From Ignatzschineria sp. (lineage in GTDB: Bacteria > Pseudomonadota > Gammaproteobacteria > Cardiobacteriales > Wohlfahrtiimonadaceae), in NCBI GenBank assembly GCA_030151245.1, contig JASLEF010000123.1, forward strand, positions 1-20,756: a stretch of DNA of 20,756 nucleotides, in the 5' to 3' direction. Both the position numbers and the translations under genes were made by a program. The notes under the pieces were generated by a model, which was not told where the DNA came from, made no database searches, and saw nothing but the letters and a program-made list of their open reading frames with translations. Positions 1-7,849 of this stretch are shown here, piece by piece. The stretch's first letter is position 1; the number at the start of each line of letters is the position of its first letter.

Positions 1-2
1 TA

Positions 3-989
3 TTATTTATTAATCGCGTTTTGGATATCTTCAACCATTTGTGTTGTTGATTTAATACCGCCGCCTGAGAGATACCAAATATTGGGATCTAAATAGATAA
101 TTTTACTATTTTTATACGCATTCGTATTCTTCACAAGATCATTTTCAACCACCTGTTTTGCAGATGTTTCACTATTACCGACCACGGCACTACGATCTAC
201 AACAAAGATATAATCCGGATTTAGATCCATCACATACTCAAAAGATGCCGTTTGTCCATGACGCGAGACCTGAATAGAGTTATCAGCTGGCTTAAAACCT
301 AACTCATCATGAATAATACCAAAACGTGAACCTGGGCCATACGCACTAATCTTTCCATCATTAACAAGTAAGATAAGCGCGGTGTCAGACATGTTTTCGG
401 TCTGCTCACGCACCTTTGCAACTTTTTCTTTCAGTGCATTTAATTCAGATTCTACAGCATCTTCCTTATCAAAGATTTTACCGATTGTCTGCGCATTATT
501 GATGGTAGATTCAATATAGTTTGCTTCATCTAGCGATAAATTGATAGTCGGAGCAATTTCTGAGAACTGGTCATAAAGAGCGGCTTGACGCAGAGCAATA
601 ATAATCATATCTGGTTTTGCGGCATGAATAGCTTCAAAATTTGGCTCTTTCAAACTCCCATAATCACCATACTTCTCTGCTTTATAATCTCCTAAATAAG
701 TTGGAAGATTTGCCTTAGGAAGACCGATAATATCCACATCAATTGCTTCTAATGTATCAATCGTTCCTAAATCAAAAGAGATCACTTTCTGAGGATTTAA
801 AGGAACTACCGTTTCACCTGAAGCATGTTGAATAGATACTGTTTTAGGAGCAGTCTGCTGGGCTGTTTCTGCTGTTTGATTTGTTGTTGATGATGTTTCT
901 ACCACTGCTTTCTTCTCATCACCACATGCCGCTAAAACTAATGCTAATGCAGATGCAACGACCACTCTCTTAAACATTTTTGTTCTCAT
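3..989 (-). CDS. Siderophore ABC transporter substrate-binding lipoprotein (CeuE/FatB/YclQ type)
   Basis: Periplasmic, lipid-anchored receptor that should hand a ferric siderophore to the FecCD permeases encoded next to it. The first 22 residues are a lipoprotein signal with lipobox LVLAAC and lipidated Cys22. A T/Q/A-rich linker (about 30-50) precedes a two-lobed class III binding protein (about 60-328). Residues that in Campylobacter CeuE bind Fe(III)-catecholates (Arg118, Arg205, His227, Arg249, Tyr288, recalled from its structures) have apparent counterparts at Arg134, Arg222, His244, Arg266 and Tyr306 with nearly the same spacing. A linear bis-catecholate or related siderophore is therefore the likely ligand; this is inference. 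The start is fixed by AGGAG six bases before ATG; an in-frame Met5 lacks this spacing. The gene is separated from the ATPase by 329 bases that hold its own Fur-like promoter. Length is normal for the family. Confidence 0.9.
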   Translation of the reverse strand: MRTKMFKRVVVASALALVLAACGDEKKAVVETSSTTNQTAETAQQTAPKTVSIQHASGETVVPLNPQKVISFDLGTIDTLEAIDVDIIGLPKANLPTYLGDYKAEKYGDYGSLKEPNFEAIHAAKPDMIIIALRQAALYDQFSEIAPTINLSLDEANYIESTINNAQTIGKIFDKEDAVESELNALKEKVAKVREQTENMSDTALILLVNDGKISAYGPGSRFGIIHDELGFKPADNSIQVSRHGQTASFEYVMDLNPDYIFVVDRSAVVGNSETSAKQVVENDLVKNTNAYKNSKIIYLDPNIWYLSGGGIKSTTQMVEDIQNAINK

Positions 990-1318
990 CGGTAACTCCT
1001 TATACTTTTACCTAGCGTAATACTGTTATAAATTTTGTAAAACTAGACTCAAAAAACTCTTTTTTCAACCAGCCAGATCTTGGATATTTCAAGTTTATGA
1101 AGACTCATAAAGTCTCATTTGATATATAGTCCCCTCTCAAACTGAGAATCATTCACATTAGAATACCTTAAAAAAAGGGAATTACCCAATATATTTCTCT
1201 CTGATCGAGCGCCGTAACTAATTTACTATTACAACTCATTGATACCTATTGCAAATAATATTCTTTCACTTAAAACCCACTAACTTCCTAAACTGAAAAG
1301 GAATACTGTTTCCTAATA
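990..1318. other. Intergenic region between ATPase and binding-protein genes
   Basis: A 329-base gap with no convincing ORF on either strand. It holds the ATPase-end hairpins, a Fur-like box with -10 element, and the RBS of the lipoprotein gene. A T7 tract at about 1171-1177 (minus-strand sense) follows only a 3-bp GGG/CCC stem and is not called as a terminator. Confidence 0.6.
1143..1162 (-). promoter_or_regulatory. Fur-like box overlapping a -10 element before the binding-protein gene
   Basis: On the minus strand TGTGAATGATTCTCA (1143-1157) matches 11 of 14 positions of the 7-1-7 Fur consensus TGATAATnATTATCA. A -10-like TCTAAT (1157-1162) overlaps it by one base. No good -35 is visible at 16-18 bases. 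It lies about 155 bases before the lipoprotein start. Iron-repressed expression is inferred. Confidence 0.45.
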
Positions 1319-1326
1319 TTAGGAAA
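1296..1326 (-). terminator. Overlapping hairpins at the end of the ATPase gene, possible weak terminator or attenuator
   Basis: A perfect 18-base palindrome TTTCCTAATATTAGGAAA (1309-1326) overlaps the ATPase stop codon. On the minus strand a second stem, AGGAA/TTCCT (1299-1314, six-base loop), shares its arm and runs into TTTT. Only one of the two can form at a time. The stems are short and AT-rich, so termination would be partial at best; this may reduce read-through into the lipoprotein gene. Confidence 0.35.
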
Positions 1327-2077
1327 AATAGACACAAATTCGACGATCATTAATCATTTGAATCGGAATATCCATATCATAAATATCTCGTAAAATCTTA
1401 CTATCAATAATTTTCTCGGTATTCCCTTCATGTACTAAAGCCCCTTTTTTTAAAGAGATAATGTGATCGGAATAACACGAGGCAAAGTTAATGTCATGAA
1501 TCACAATGACGATTGTTTTATTCTTTTCATCTACTAATTTACGAAGCACCTGCATAATTTCAACAGAATGTTTCATATCAAGATTATTTAATGGCTCATC
1601 TAGGAAGATAATCTCTGTGTTTTGCGCCACAACCATCGCAATAAACGCACACTGTCTCTGTCCACCACTTAATTCTGATACATATTTATCTTGAAGTTCT
1701 GATAATCCCATATAAGCTATCGCTTCATCGATATACTTCTGATCCTCTGCCGTTAAGCGACCTTTACTATGAGGGAAACGACCAAAACCGACCAATTCTC
1801 TCACTGTAATACGCAAATTAAGATGGTTTGCTTGTTTAAGGATAGAGATTTTTTTTGCTAATTCCTCACTTTTCCAGTCAGAAATTTGGCGACCTTCGAT
1901 AGAGACCTTCCCACTATCTGGTGTTAATAAACGACTCATCATTCCCAGTAAAGTACTCTTTCCAGCACCATTAGGTCCGATCAGTGAGGTGATTTTATTC
2001 TTTGGTATAGAGATCGTGACATCATCCACAACTTTTTTCTGACCAAAGAGCTTGGAAACATTTTCAACAATGACCAT
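1319..2077 (-). CDS. Siderophore ABC transporter ATP-binding protein (FepC family)
   Basis: Cytoplasmic ATPase that powers the FecCD permease pair encoded upstream in the operon. All nucleotide-binding motifs are present: Walker A GPNGAGKST (34-42), Q-loop Gln82, signature LSGGQ (136-140), Walker B IIFLDEP (156-162) with the catalytic Glu, and the switch His194. At 252 residues it has the usual length for iron-siderophore ATPases. Its ATG overlaps the permease stop by one base (TAATG), so translation is probably coupled. The C-terminal tail after about residue 225 is family-typical and carries no extra domain. It is closest in layout to the CeuD/YclP group, by operon order rather than by any search. 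Confidence 0.93.
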   Translation of the reverse strand: MVIVENVSKLFGQKKVVDDVTISIPKNKITSLIGPNGAGKSTLLGMMSRLLTPDSGKVSIEGRQISDWKSEELAKKISILKQANHLNLRITVRELVGFGRFPHSKGRLTAEDQKYIDEAIAYMGLSELQDKYVSELSGGQRQCAFIAMVVAQNTEIIFLDEPLNNLDMKHSVEIMQVLRKLVDEKNKTIVIVIHDINFASCYSDHIISLKKGALVHEGNTEKIIDSKILRDIYDMDIPIQMINDRRICVYFS

Positions 2078-3021
2078 TATTTGCTCCCCCTCAATAATAG
2101 ATACATAAAGTAGATCCCCCCGATAAAGTTAATAATGACACTTAACGTCGTTGAGAAACTAAAGACTCTTTCTACTAAAACTTGCCCGAAAGATAAGGCA
2201 ATAATGGATACTAATACCGTTCCGATTAATAACACAGAATGTCGGTATGTTTTAAAAACTTCATAAGCTAAGTTTGCAACAAGCAACCCTAAAAAGGTAA
2301 TCGGCCCTATCAATGCTGTAGAAACTGCCGTAAAAACAGCCACCACAACCAACGTAATCATCACGATATGCTGATAAGAAACCCCTAAATTCAAGGACTG
2401 ATCTCGCCCAAGTGATAATACATCTAAATACTTTAAGTAAGGAATATAACCTATAAATGTTACGCTCAAAATTCCAATCGCCCACCAGAGTAACTTCACT
2501 TGAACATTATTAAAACTGGCAAACATTTTGTCTTGAACAATCATAAATTCATTAGGATCAATCAATACTTGCATAAAAGTTGCAAGGCTCTGAAATAATG
2601 CCCCAAGTACAATTCCAATTAAAAGTAAAAAGTAGACTGACCGCCCCTCTTTTCCTAAAACAGTTTTAAAAAGTCCAATCGAAAAGAGTACTAAAACCCC
2701 CACCGATAACAAAAATAACCACTCATTACTAATCATGGCAAAATTTTTGCCACCCAGAAAAAATACCAACAATGTTTGTACTAGGAGATAAAGAGAATCT
2801 AACCCCATAATACTTGGCGTTAAAATTCGGTTATGAGTGACCGTTTGAAAAATCACCGTAGAAAATGCAATTGCACTTCCCGCAACCACCATTGCCGCAA
2901 CTTTGTATCCTCGACGTGGTAAGACATAATCCCAGTTAGCGCCTAATTGATAAAAGAGATAAAGGGATATACTGACTAACATCAAGCTCGCTAAAATCAA
3001 AATTTTTATTCGATTACTCAT
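2077..3021 (-). CDS. Siderophore ABC transporter permease, FecCD family (second subunit)
   Basis: Polytopic inner-membrane protein of the FecCD/BtuC family (314 residues) forming half of the translocation channel. Hydrophobic segments run through the whole length (first at about 6-26, last at about 290-310). The family motif around 50-85 is present in diverged form (GSAIAFSTVIFQ, then NRILTPSIMGLDSLY), and the cytoplasmic coupling loop appears as GPITFLGLLVANL near 240-252. It begins within the end of the upstream permease (ATGA overlap of four bases) and ends in the ATPase start, so the three genes form one tight minus-strand operon. The two permeases are clearly different paralogues and presumably act as a heterodimer, as in CeuBC or YclNO. 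Confidence 0.9.
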   Translation of the reverse strand: MSNRIKILILASLMLVSISLYLFYQLGANWDYVLPRRGYKVAAMVVAGSAIAFSTVIFQTVTHNRILTPSIMGLDSLYLLVQTLLVFFLGGKNFAMISNEWLFLLSVGVLVLFSIGLFKTVLGKEGRSVYFLLLIGIVLGALFQSLATFMQVLIDPNEFMIVQDKMFASFNNVQVKLLWWAIGILSVTFIGYIPYLKYLDVLSLGRDQSLNLGVSYQHIVMITLVVVAVFTAVSTALIGPITFLGLLVANLAYEVFKTYRHSVLLIGTVLVSIIALSFGQVLVERVFSFSTTLSVIINFIGGIYFMYLLLRGSK

Positions 3022-3968
3022 GCCGTCGCCGCCTTTTTAAAGAGCAACCAAATAAAGATCGCACTCCCAATAATTCCAATCATAACGCTGATCGGGATCT
3101 CATAAGGATAAATTACGAGGCGTCCGACGATATCACAAACTAAAACGACTATAGCACCTAAAATTGCGGTAAAAGGTAGCGTTGTTCGAATGTTGTCTCC
3201 TTTGTAAAGAGAAACAATATTCGGGACAATCAATCCTAAAAATGGAATCATTCCCACCGTCAAAATTACAGAGGCGGTAATCATCGCCACAATCGCCAAC
3301 CCGATATTCACAACCTGTTGATATTTTAACCCTAAATTCTTTGCAAAATCTTGCCCCATTCCCGCAATTGAAAACTGATGAGCATAGAGATAAGCCACAA
3401 TCATGAGAGGAATTGAGATATAAATAAGCTCATAACGACCAGACATCACCATGGAAAAATCCCCTATTAACCATGATGCTAAGTTTTGTATAAGATCATA
3501 TTTATAAGCTATAAATGTTGAAACTGAACCTATAATCCCCCCAAACATTAATCCAATTAAGGGGACAAAAATCGCATCTTTATAGCGGATGTGATTTAAA
3601 ATTTTCATAAATACAAATGTCCCAAGCAATGCGAATAAAAATGCCAAGCCCATCTTAAGAATTGGTGATGCGCCAGCAAATAGTAAGATCGCTATTAAAA
3701 TCCCTAAGCGAGCAGACTCCATTGTTCCAGCAGTTGTAGGGGACACAAAGGGATTTTGACTCAGCTTTTGCATAATCAAACCACTAATTGAAAGACTGGC
3801 GCCTGCAATTAAGATGGTGATTAATCTTGGTATGCGGCTAATTAGAATTGTCTGTTTCTGCGCATCAGTTAAATTAAAGAGGTCATTCACTGAAATATTA
3901 ATGACACCCACAAAAAGGGAAATCACAGATAATATTAAGAGAATGAGAACCCAATATCGTATTCTCAT
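3018..3968 (-). CDS. Siderophore ABC transporter permease, FecCD family (first subunit)
   Basis: First gene of the importer operon; 316-residue inner-membrane permease. It shows the FecCD pattern clearly: SRIPRLITILIAGASLSISG followed by a conserved Gln and NPFVSPTTAGT (about 44-82), the coupling segment GMIPFLGLIVPNI (about 239-251), and a C-terminal PYEIPISVMIGIIGSAIFI helix. About eight to ten membrane segments are visible. Translation seems weakly initiated: the nearest purine-rich stretch (AAAGG) is 13 bases from the ATG and no better in-frame start exists. A promoter with a Fur box lies directly upstream, so the operon is probably induced by iron starvation. No TonB-dependent receptor gene accompanies it in this window. 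Confidence 0.92.
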   Translation of the reverse strand: MRIRYWVLILLILSVISLFVGVINISVNDLFNLTDAQKQTILISRIPRLITILIAGASLSISGLIMQKLSQNPFVSPTTAGTMESARLGILIAILLFAGASPILKMGLAFLFALLGTFVFMKILNHIRYKDAIFVPLIGLMFGGIIGSVSTFIAYKYDLIQNLASWLIGDFSMVMSGRYELIYISIPLMIVAYLYAHQFSIAGMGQDFAKNLGLKYQQVVNIGLAIVAMITASVILTVGMIPFLGLIVPNIVSLYKGDNIRTTLPFTAILGAIVVLVCDIVGRLVIYPYEIPISVMIGIIGSAIFIWLLFKKAATA

Positions 3969-4008
3969 GTTTATAGAACTGCCTTTACAAATGGAATATC
4001 AATTCGAA

Positions 4009-4050
4009 TGATAATGATTGTTATTTTACATGGATATTAAAATTTTTCAT
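4009..4050 (-). promoter_or_regulatory. Fur-controlled promoter of the siderophore importer operon
   Basis: On the plus strand TGATAATGATTGTTA (4009-4023) matches 12 of 14 positions of the 7-1-7 Fur consensus. Read on the minus strand, a -35-like ATGAAA (4045-4050) and a -10-like TAAAAT (4023-4028) are 16 bases apart. The Fur box would cover the transcription start, about 50 bases before the permease ATG. Known Fur biology predicts repression by Fe(II)-Fur. Confidence 0.65.
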
Positions 4051-4111
4051 AGGTGAATTAAACGTTTTAAATGATAACTGATCACATTTGACTAACTTTA
4101 ATACACTTAAC

Positions 4112-4140
4112 AAAAAAAGAGCTAGTTTCCTAGCTCTTTT
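4112..4140 (-). terminator. Rho-independent terminator after the aldehyde dehydrogenase gene
   Basis: An 11-bp stem (AAAAGAGCTAG / CTAGCTCTTTT, four-base loop) is followed on the minus strand by a run of seven T, about 145 bases past the aldehyde dehydrogenase stop. It separates that gene from the Fur-regulated promoter just downstream. Confidence 0.8.
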
Positions 4141-4284
4141 CCTCGATAGTATCGTCATTTTAATATCGTAGTATTATGGTCACTTCTCTATTAATTAACC
4201 TTTAAACGACTCTCCATAAATCCTATATCTAAAGAGCCCTGAGGTTAAAGCATGACCTCAAAGTGCTCACCCTGCTTATTCTAT

Positions 4285-5772
4285 TTAATAGAATCCCGTC
4301 AATTTTTCATTAAAGCTGATGTAGATATTTTTCTTCTGCGTGTAAGCATCCAAAATCATCTTATGAGTTTCTCGACCAATCCCTGACTTTTTATAACCGC
4401 CAAATGGGGAATGTGCAGGTAACTCATTATAAGTGTTGACCCATATTCTTCCTGTTCTAATAGATTTTGCAACTCGGAACGCACGATTGATATCACGTGT
4501 CCAAACAGCCCCACCTAAACCATACTCAGAGTCATTTGCCCATTTAATAACTTCCTCTTCAGTATCAAAAACAATAATGGCAACAACAGGACCAAATACC
4601 TCTTCTTTTTCAATTCGCATATTGGGTTTTACATCTACAATAGCGGTGGGACATAAAAAGGCACCTGTTTCATGAGCTCGCTTTCCGCCCGTCAAAATCG
4701 TTGCACCCTCTTCTCTAGCGATATCTACATACCCTAAGATTTGCTTCAACTGCTTCTCATTAATCTGAGCCCCCATTTGGGTATCAGGATCTAAAGGATC
4801 CCCCACTTTCACACTCTCAAATTTTGCTTGGAGTCTCTTTAAAAACTCATCATAAATACCGCGCTGAATAAAAAGTCGTGACCCTGCACAACAAACCTGT
4901 CCTTGATTAAAAAGAATCCCCATCAATGCACCATCGATAGCCTTATCAATCTGAGCATCATCAAATACAATATTGGCAGACTTTCCTCCAAGCTCTAAAG
5001 TTGCAGGAATCAGTTTATCCGCTGCTGCTTTTGCCACGTTATAGCCTATTTCTGTGGACCCCGTAAATGCGAACTTACTAAAGCCTTCATGTGCCAATAT
5101 GTGATTCCCCGTTGTTGAGCCCCCTCCTGTTAAGATACTGACAACACCTTTAGGTAAAACCTCATTTAAAATACGTCCTAACTCCAAGACTGAAATAGAG
5201 GTATCACTAGAAGGTTTAATGACAATACAGTTACCTGCTGCCAATGCCGGTGCAATTTTCCACGCCCCCATCAATAAAGGAAAATTCCAAGGAATAATTT
5301 GTCCAACAACACCAATTGGCTCGCTTAATACAATACTAAGGCTATCTTGATTAATGAGATTTGCCTCATCACTTTCAGCTCGAATGACGCCCGCAAAATA
5401 ACGAAAATGATCAATCGCCAATGGTACATCAACATTCATCGTCTCACGAATAGGCTTTCCGTTATCGAGAGTTTCTAAAGTTGCAAAACGTGTCGCTTCT
5501 GCTTCTAATCGATCTGCAATCTCTAAAAGATATTTAGAACGCTCTTGCAAAGAAGTTCGACTCCAAGTTTCAAATGCTCGCCATGCTGCATCAACGGCAC
5601 GATCTACATCTTCCTTTTCTGCGATAGCAATCGTGGTTAATCTCTCTCCTGTTGCTGGGTTAAAGCTCTCAAATGTGTTCTTTTGAGATCCATCAGACCA
5701 AGTGCCGTCTATCAACAACTGATAGGAAGCTTGTGGACGAAGATTTGAGGTTAAATCCGCTAACTTTTTCAT
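4285..5772 (-). CDS. NAD(P)-dependent aldehyde dehydrogenase
   Basis: Cytosolic oxidation of an aldehyde to its carboxylic acid. The 495-residue protein covers the full ALDH fold. Catalytic parts visible: Asn163 in PWNF, Lys186 for the cofactor, FTGSTEIG (236-243), general base Glu260 in LELGG, nucleophile Cys294 in NQGQVCCAGSR, and EEVFGPV near 390. The motif around the nucleophile resembles the broad ALDH1/2-like group. Substrate cannot be read from sequence; acetaldehyde or another short aliphatic aldehyde is a guess. The start is supported by AGGAG eight bases before ATG. The gene is transcribed alone: its own promoter and operator-like repeat lie upstream and a strong terminator lies downstream. 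No alcohol dehydrogenase or amine-oxidation partner gene is adjacent. Confidence 0.92.
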   Translation of the reverse strand: MKKLADLTSNLRPQASYQLLIDGTWSDGSQKNTFESFNPATGERLTTIAIAEKEDVDRAVDAAWRAFETWSRTSLQERSKYLLEIADRLEAEATRFATLETLDNGKPIRETMNVDVPLAIDHFRYFAGVIRAESDEANLINQDSLSIVLSEPIGVVGQIIPWNFPLLMGAWKIAPALAAGNCIVIKPSSDTSISVLELGRILNEVLPKGVVSILTGGGSTTGNHILAHEGFSKFAFTGSTEIGYNVAKAAADKLIPATLELGGKSANIVFDDAQIDKAIDGALMGILFNQGQVCCAGSRLFIQRGIYDEFLKRLQAKFESVKVGDPLDPDTQMGAQINEKQLKQILGYVDIAREEGATILTGGKRAHETGAFLCPTAIVDVKPNMRIEKEEVFGPVVAIIVFDTEEEVIKWANDSEYGLGGAVWTRDINRAFRVAKSIRTGRIWVNTYNELPAHSPFGGYKKSGIGRETHKMILDAYTQKKNIYISFNEKLTGFY

Positions 5773-5886
5773 ACACTATCTCCTAAAATTATCACTTTAG
5801 AAACCCTTTAAAATCATAAAGGACTAGTCTATGAACATACATCTTTAACCAAAGATAATCTATGGAAATCCACACTATTAATGAAA

Positions 5887-5907
5887 AGATCAAGCTTCTT
5901 TTGATCT
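5887..5907 (-). promoter_or_regulatory. Inverted repeat just downstream of the aldehyde dehydrogenase promoter, possible operator
   Basis: AGATCAA (5887-5893) and TTGATCT (5901-5907) form a perfect 7-7-7 inverted repeat, placed at about +8 to +28 of the predicted promoter. This is where a repressor dimer site would sit; it could also be a 5'UTR hairpin. No regulator gene is adjacent. Confidence 0.35.
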
Positions 5908-5920
5908 CACTTCACCAAAG

Positions 5921-5949
5921 GTTATACTCACTGGGTACCTTATTGAAAA
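5921..5949 (-). promoter_or_regulatory. Probable sigma70 promoter of aldehyde dehydrogenase
   Basis: Minus strand: TTTTCA (5944-5949), 17-base spacer, TATAAC (5921-5926), i.e. 4/6 and 5/6 consensus matches at ideal spacing. The predicted start near 5914 gives a leader of about 140 bases. Confidence 0.45.
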
Positions 5950-5991
5950 ATCCTATTGATTTCCCCTACAACTTGATCTAGCTCTATCAAA

Positions 5992-6022
5992 AAAAGCGTA
6001 CGAAATGTGATCGTACGCTTTT
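5992..6022 (-). terminator. Rho-independent terminator downstream of the amidase gene
   Basis: An 11-bp perfect stem (AAAAGCGTACG / CGTACGCTTTT) with a nine-base loop, followed on the minus strand by T6. It is 208 bases past the amidase stop and would end the TPR-amidase transcript before the dehydrogenase promoter. The plus-strand side has T4, so it may also work weakly the other way. Confidence 0.75.
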
Positions 6023-6229
6023 AAAATAATCAACAAACTTTAGAGCCCAATGATAGTTGAATATTGATAAATAATAGCCACAAATGAACTCAATGATTCA
6101 TAAGGACTCTCTAAAACCATCCTATTTTGAGCTACTTATCATAATGAAATATTTATTCAACATTCAACATTCAAAATCTCTATTTTAGAGCGCTACTTTA
6201 TAGATCAATAGCTCTCTGATCACCTTCTG

Positions 6230-7849
6230 TTATGGAATCACTAATACGGTACCCACAGGAACTCGTAGTTGATTATCTGGTAAATTATTCGCTCTCTTCA
6301 ATGCCGACTCATTAACCTTAAACTTTGCGGCAACATCTGATAACGCATCTCCTCTAACAGTCGTATAAGATCTTGCAGGAACCCCTTCAGATATCAATTC
6401 AATCGCCGGTCCCGATGGTTCTGGAAACTCTACCCCAATTGCGACAGGTGGGGGGGATTGAATCGTAGGCGCATCTTGCAATATTTGATTAACTGCGGCT
6501 TGTGTCCCTACATGACTACTTTGGCTATTTGACTCAAGAACTAGCTCAGGAAGCTTTTCTTGTACCTTCGGCGTTGCCACAACTTTAGGGGTAGATGGCG
6601 TTAATACTTGAGCGGGACTATTATCCCCTCGCTGAACCACTGTCGTATAGACCAATTCTGTTGCGGGACGCTCTTTATAATACGCTTTAATACCTGCCAA
6701 AATATCATCCGCTAAACGCCCTTGATGTTTTTTACTACGGAGATTTTGCTCTTCTTTTGGATTGGAAATAAACCCAGTCTCCACCAAAACAGAGGGAATA
6801 TCCGGCGCTTTTAATACCGCAAATCCAGCACGCTCCACTTGTCTTTTATGAAGGTTTGCATGTTGACTTAGTTTTTTTAATAGATGATTTCCTAATGCAT
6901 TTGAAGACTCAATCGTTGCTTCTTGCGATAAATCCAGCAACATTGATGCAATAGCATTATCTTTATCAGAGATTTTTACACCACCTATTAAGTCAGATTG
7001 GTTTTCCGCCCGCGCAAGTAAACGCGCAGCTTCACTCGAAGCTCCACTCGTTGATAAGATATATACAGAAGCCCCATCTGCTTTAGATGATCCAGCATCC
7101 GCATGAATAGAGATAAACATATCGGCTTTATGACGTCTTGCAAAAAGAACACGCTCACGAAGAGGGACAAACGTATCGTTATCTCGCGTCATAATCGCCT
7201 TCATATTTGGCTCTCGATTTATTTTTTGTTGCAGGGTTTTCGCTATTTGTAAAACAACATCCTTCTCACGGGTTCCCGCTTTACCATGCGCTCCAGGGTC
7301 TTTTCCACCATGGCCTGGATCAAGGACAATTAAGATATTTTTTTTCGGAACAGATTTAGCAACCTGAATCTCTTGAGGCTGCGTCACCACTGTTTGCCCT
7401 GAAGATGCAAGATCTTGTTTAACACTTCCCGCCGAAGCACCTATCACAACGACTAACTCATAACCGATACGACCCCGCACAACAGCAGCACTAGCAGGAA
7501 TATTTCCTTGCCGTAAATCAATCACTATCCGTAAATCAGTTCCTTGTTGTGTTCCTAATCGTACACCCGCGACAAAAGCTGATGATATCGGCAATGAAGT
7601 CGCCTTTGTCTGTAATTGTGCATTAGGAATGTCTATGACTAAACGCTCCGGATTTTGTAATCTAAAACTATTGAATTTTATTTGCTGGCTTAAAGGGAAA
7701 ACGACCACTAACTCCCCATTTCTGTTTTCAGCCCGTCCTGTACCCACAACAGTTGCCGCAAAAATAAAATTGCTTAAGACGATGGTTAAAAGAAGAAGGA
7801 AAGCAAAAAAACCTCGCTTTCCTCTTCTTAACTTCTTTTCAATACGCAT
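6230..7849 (-). CDS. N-acetylmuramoyl-L-alanine amidase with AMIN and LysM domains (AmiB/AmiC type)
   Basis: Periplasmic zinc amidase that cuts the peptide from MurNAc, normally at the septum to separate daughter cells. Numbered from the ATG chosen here (539 aa): basic N-terminus and hydrophobic signal (about 10-32), AMIN domain (about 33-138) for septal targeting, Amidase_3 domain (about 172-392) with Zn/catalytic residues His180 (DPGHGG), Glu195, His249 (SIHAD) and Glu357 (VETGF), the inserted auto-inhibitory helix region (about 270-320), a Pro/Ser/Gln-rich linker (395-490) and a C-terminal LysM (494-539). The inserted helix implies activation by an EnvC/NlpD-type LytM protein (family knowledge). 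A longer frame opens at 7864, but the ATG at 7849 overlaps the TPR stop (TAATG) and has GAGGA five bases upstream, so it is preferred. The C-terminal LysM resembles Pseudomonas AmiB. Confidence 0.9.
   Translation of the reverse strand: MRIEKKLRRGKRGFFAFLLLLTIVLSNFIFAATVVGTGRAENRNGELVVVFPLSQQIKFNSFRLQNPERLVIDIPNAQLQTKATSLPISSAFVAGVRLGTQQGTDLRIVIDLRQGNIPASAAVVRGRIGYELVVVIGASAGSVKQDLASSGQTVVTQPQEIQVAKSVPKKNILIVLDPGHGGKDPGAHGKAGTREKDVVLQIAKTLQQKINREPNMKAIMTRDNDTFVPLRERVLFARRHKADMFISIHADAGSSKADGASVYILSTSGASSEAARLLARAENQSDLIGGVKISDKDNAIASMLLDLSQEATIESSNALGNHLLKKLSQHANLHKRQVERAGFAVLKAPDIPSVLVETGFISNPKEEQNLRSKKHQGRLADDILAGIKAYYKERPATELVYTTVVQRGDNSPAQVLTPSTPKVVATPKVQEKLPELVLESNSQSSHVGTQAAVNQILQDAPTIQSPPPVAIGVEFPEPSGPAIELISEGVPARSYTTVRGDALSDVAAKFKVNESALKRANNLPDNQLRVPVGTVLVIP

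Larger units (their letters stand above)
3969..4284. other. Intergenic region between the importer operon and aldehyde dehydrogenase
   Basis: A 316-base gap without a plausible gene. It holds the Fur-controlled promoter, the terminator at 4112-4140, and near the dehydrogenase stop a second inverted repeat, TGAGGT/ACCTCA (4240-4260), nested in GAGC/GCTC (4234-4268). That repeat has no T-tract and may be a 3' end structure of the dehydrogenase transcript. Confidence 0.6.
5773..6229. other. Intergenic region between aldehyde dehydrogenase and amidase
   Basis: A 457-base gap with no credible ORF. It contains, on the minus strand from right to left: a bulged hairpin (6187-6215) next to the amidase stop, a short tandem repeat of TTCAACA (6156-6174, two copies and a partial third), the terminator, and the dehydrogenase promoter with inverted repeat. 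The stretch 6023-6155 holds nothing I can name. Confidence 0.6.

Noticed and set aside
6156..6174. Tandem TTCAACA repeat as a CRISPR or binding-site array
   Set aside because: Only two and a half 7-base units with no spacers; most likely chance or slippage.
7790..7849. Twin-arginine signal on the amidase
   Set aside because: Arg-Arg is present (LRRGKRGFF) but the S-R-R-x-F-L-K context is absent; a basic Sec signal is the simpler reading.
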